Shown: positions 63,401 to 64,000 of the stretch, piece after piece
How the letters are laid out: the number at the start of each line of letters is the position of its first letter
Position numbering within the stretch: position 1 is the stretch's first letter
Assembly (NCBI GenBank): GCA_036877525.1
Contig: JAZGTH010000146.1
Location: 21,001-85,000, forward strand
Source: Chromobotia macracanthus
Taxonomy: Eukaryota; Chordata; Actinopteri; Cypriniformes; Botiidae
Length of the DNA stretch: 64,000 nucleotides
Direction: 5' to 3'
The notes under the pieces: model-generated
Databases searched by the model: none
What the model saw: the letters and a program-made list of their open reading frames with translations, nothing else
Told to the model about the DNA's origin: nothing
Made by a program: the position numbers and the translations under genes

Positions 63401-64000
63401 TGTAAAGATCTGGTGAAACCTCACTTCCCCTTTCCTCAGCAGAGCTCTGCCTGAAGGAACTGGCATCTGCCCTTTTACGCTTTCATTTATTTGCCTTTTC
63501 CTCCCTTGTTTCTGTTTTTTATGTGGTCTTCAAACACTTCGGTTTTATGTGTGCAAAGCTTTTAGAAGCAACAGTCAGGTTTACTTTAAGAGCATAGACT
63601 TTAGCCAGGATAGAATGGACTTTTCTGCGGGAAGTCTGTGCTGGATAAGAACAGAGCAGTGTTGGTTGTGCTGAAAAGCTTTTTGTATAAATGGCCCTAA
63701 ATCAACCAGAAACCAGTGATATGTTTTTGATTTACTCTCTCTTTGATCTAGTACACTCTTTCTTGTTAACATTGTACTTGCTGGGGAGGAACTAAACCAG
63801 TCAAAGCAAAAACCAGCCAAGTCAAAGCAAAAGCCATTCTTATCTCTCACCTAAGGCTGGGAAAATGTTTGCTTTAACCTCATGCAAGAGCTGAAGAGTG
63901 CTGATACAATCATGAACATTTTAATTCATCCCAAAATACATTATCAGAAAGCAAAATCTGTATTTGTTAGCACTTTTTGAAAGGTTTCGATTTATGTGGC
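60437..64000 (+). other. fndc3a: fndc3a intron 2, start
   Basis: No exon resembling the next FNDC3A segment (VILVQVNPGE-like) was found up to the window end, so the intron is at least 3.5 kb. It holds a teleost repeat at 62838-62958. Confidence 0.5.
62838..62958 (+). repeat. Teleost dispersed repeat tail, copy 2
   Basis: CCCACAGTCCAAAGGCATGC, AGGTTAAGTAAATTGCCCTT, then TGTGACCCTGAAGAGGACAA, GCGGGTTTGG and AAAATGGATGGATGG. Same family as 23790-23955. Confidence 0.75.

Overview
The window is teleost fish nuclear DNA, most likely from a cyprinid (carp, goldfish, barb or zebrafish relatives). The evidence is spliced genes with GT-AG introns, single-exon G-protein-coupled receptors, long AT-rich noncoding stretches, and many short dispersed repeats of familiar teleost or cyprinid type: Tc1-like transposons, TTAA-flanked MITEs, a tRNA-type SINE and a LINE tail. 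Nothing bacterial is present. The species call is an inference from repeat style and protein similarity, not a database match.

Layout. 1-11,100: repeat-rich and without an intact gene. It holds a ~50-bp degenerate tandem repeat, a fragment of a transposase-type zinc finger (about 1930-2113), several dispersed repeats and a ~6.6-kb degenerate ~30-bp minisatellite (about 4225-10815). 11,791-11,990: an orphan minus-strand promoter (CCAAT boxes, E-box, TATA box) followed by a consensus splice donor, with no coding exon recognised downstream. 14,295-15,506: a complete-ended but dead Tc1-like transposon. 15,510-29,240: about 14 kb with no gene that I can recognise, only repeats.

The right half carries a conserved vertebrate gene block, in the same order and orientation as human 13q14: lpar6 (minus, 29,859-30,920), rcbtb2 (minus, 37,173-47,824), cysltr2 (plus, 51,043-52,059) and the 5' end of fndc3a (plus, from about 54,020 to beyond the window). 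lpar6 and cysltr2 are intact lipid-mediator receptors. fndc3a shows a promoter, a noncoding first exon, a ~5.9-kb intron and the first coding exon. RB1, which hosts LPAR6 in an intron in mammals, was not recognised on either side of lpar6.

The main finding is that rcbtb2 looks dead. Nine of its ten expected coding exons can be read, but the first has an in-frame TGA, the exon for one RCC1 blade is missing, and a later exon has a 2-base deletion that shifts the frame into a TGA. The BTB/BACK half is well preserved, so the loss looks recent. A decaying duplicate of an intact copy elsewhere, for example in a tetraploid cyprinid, would explain this, but that is inference.
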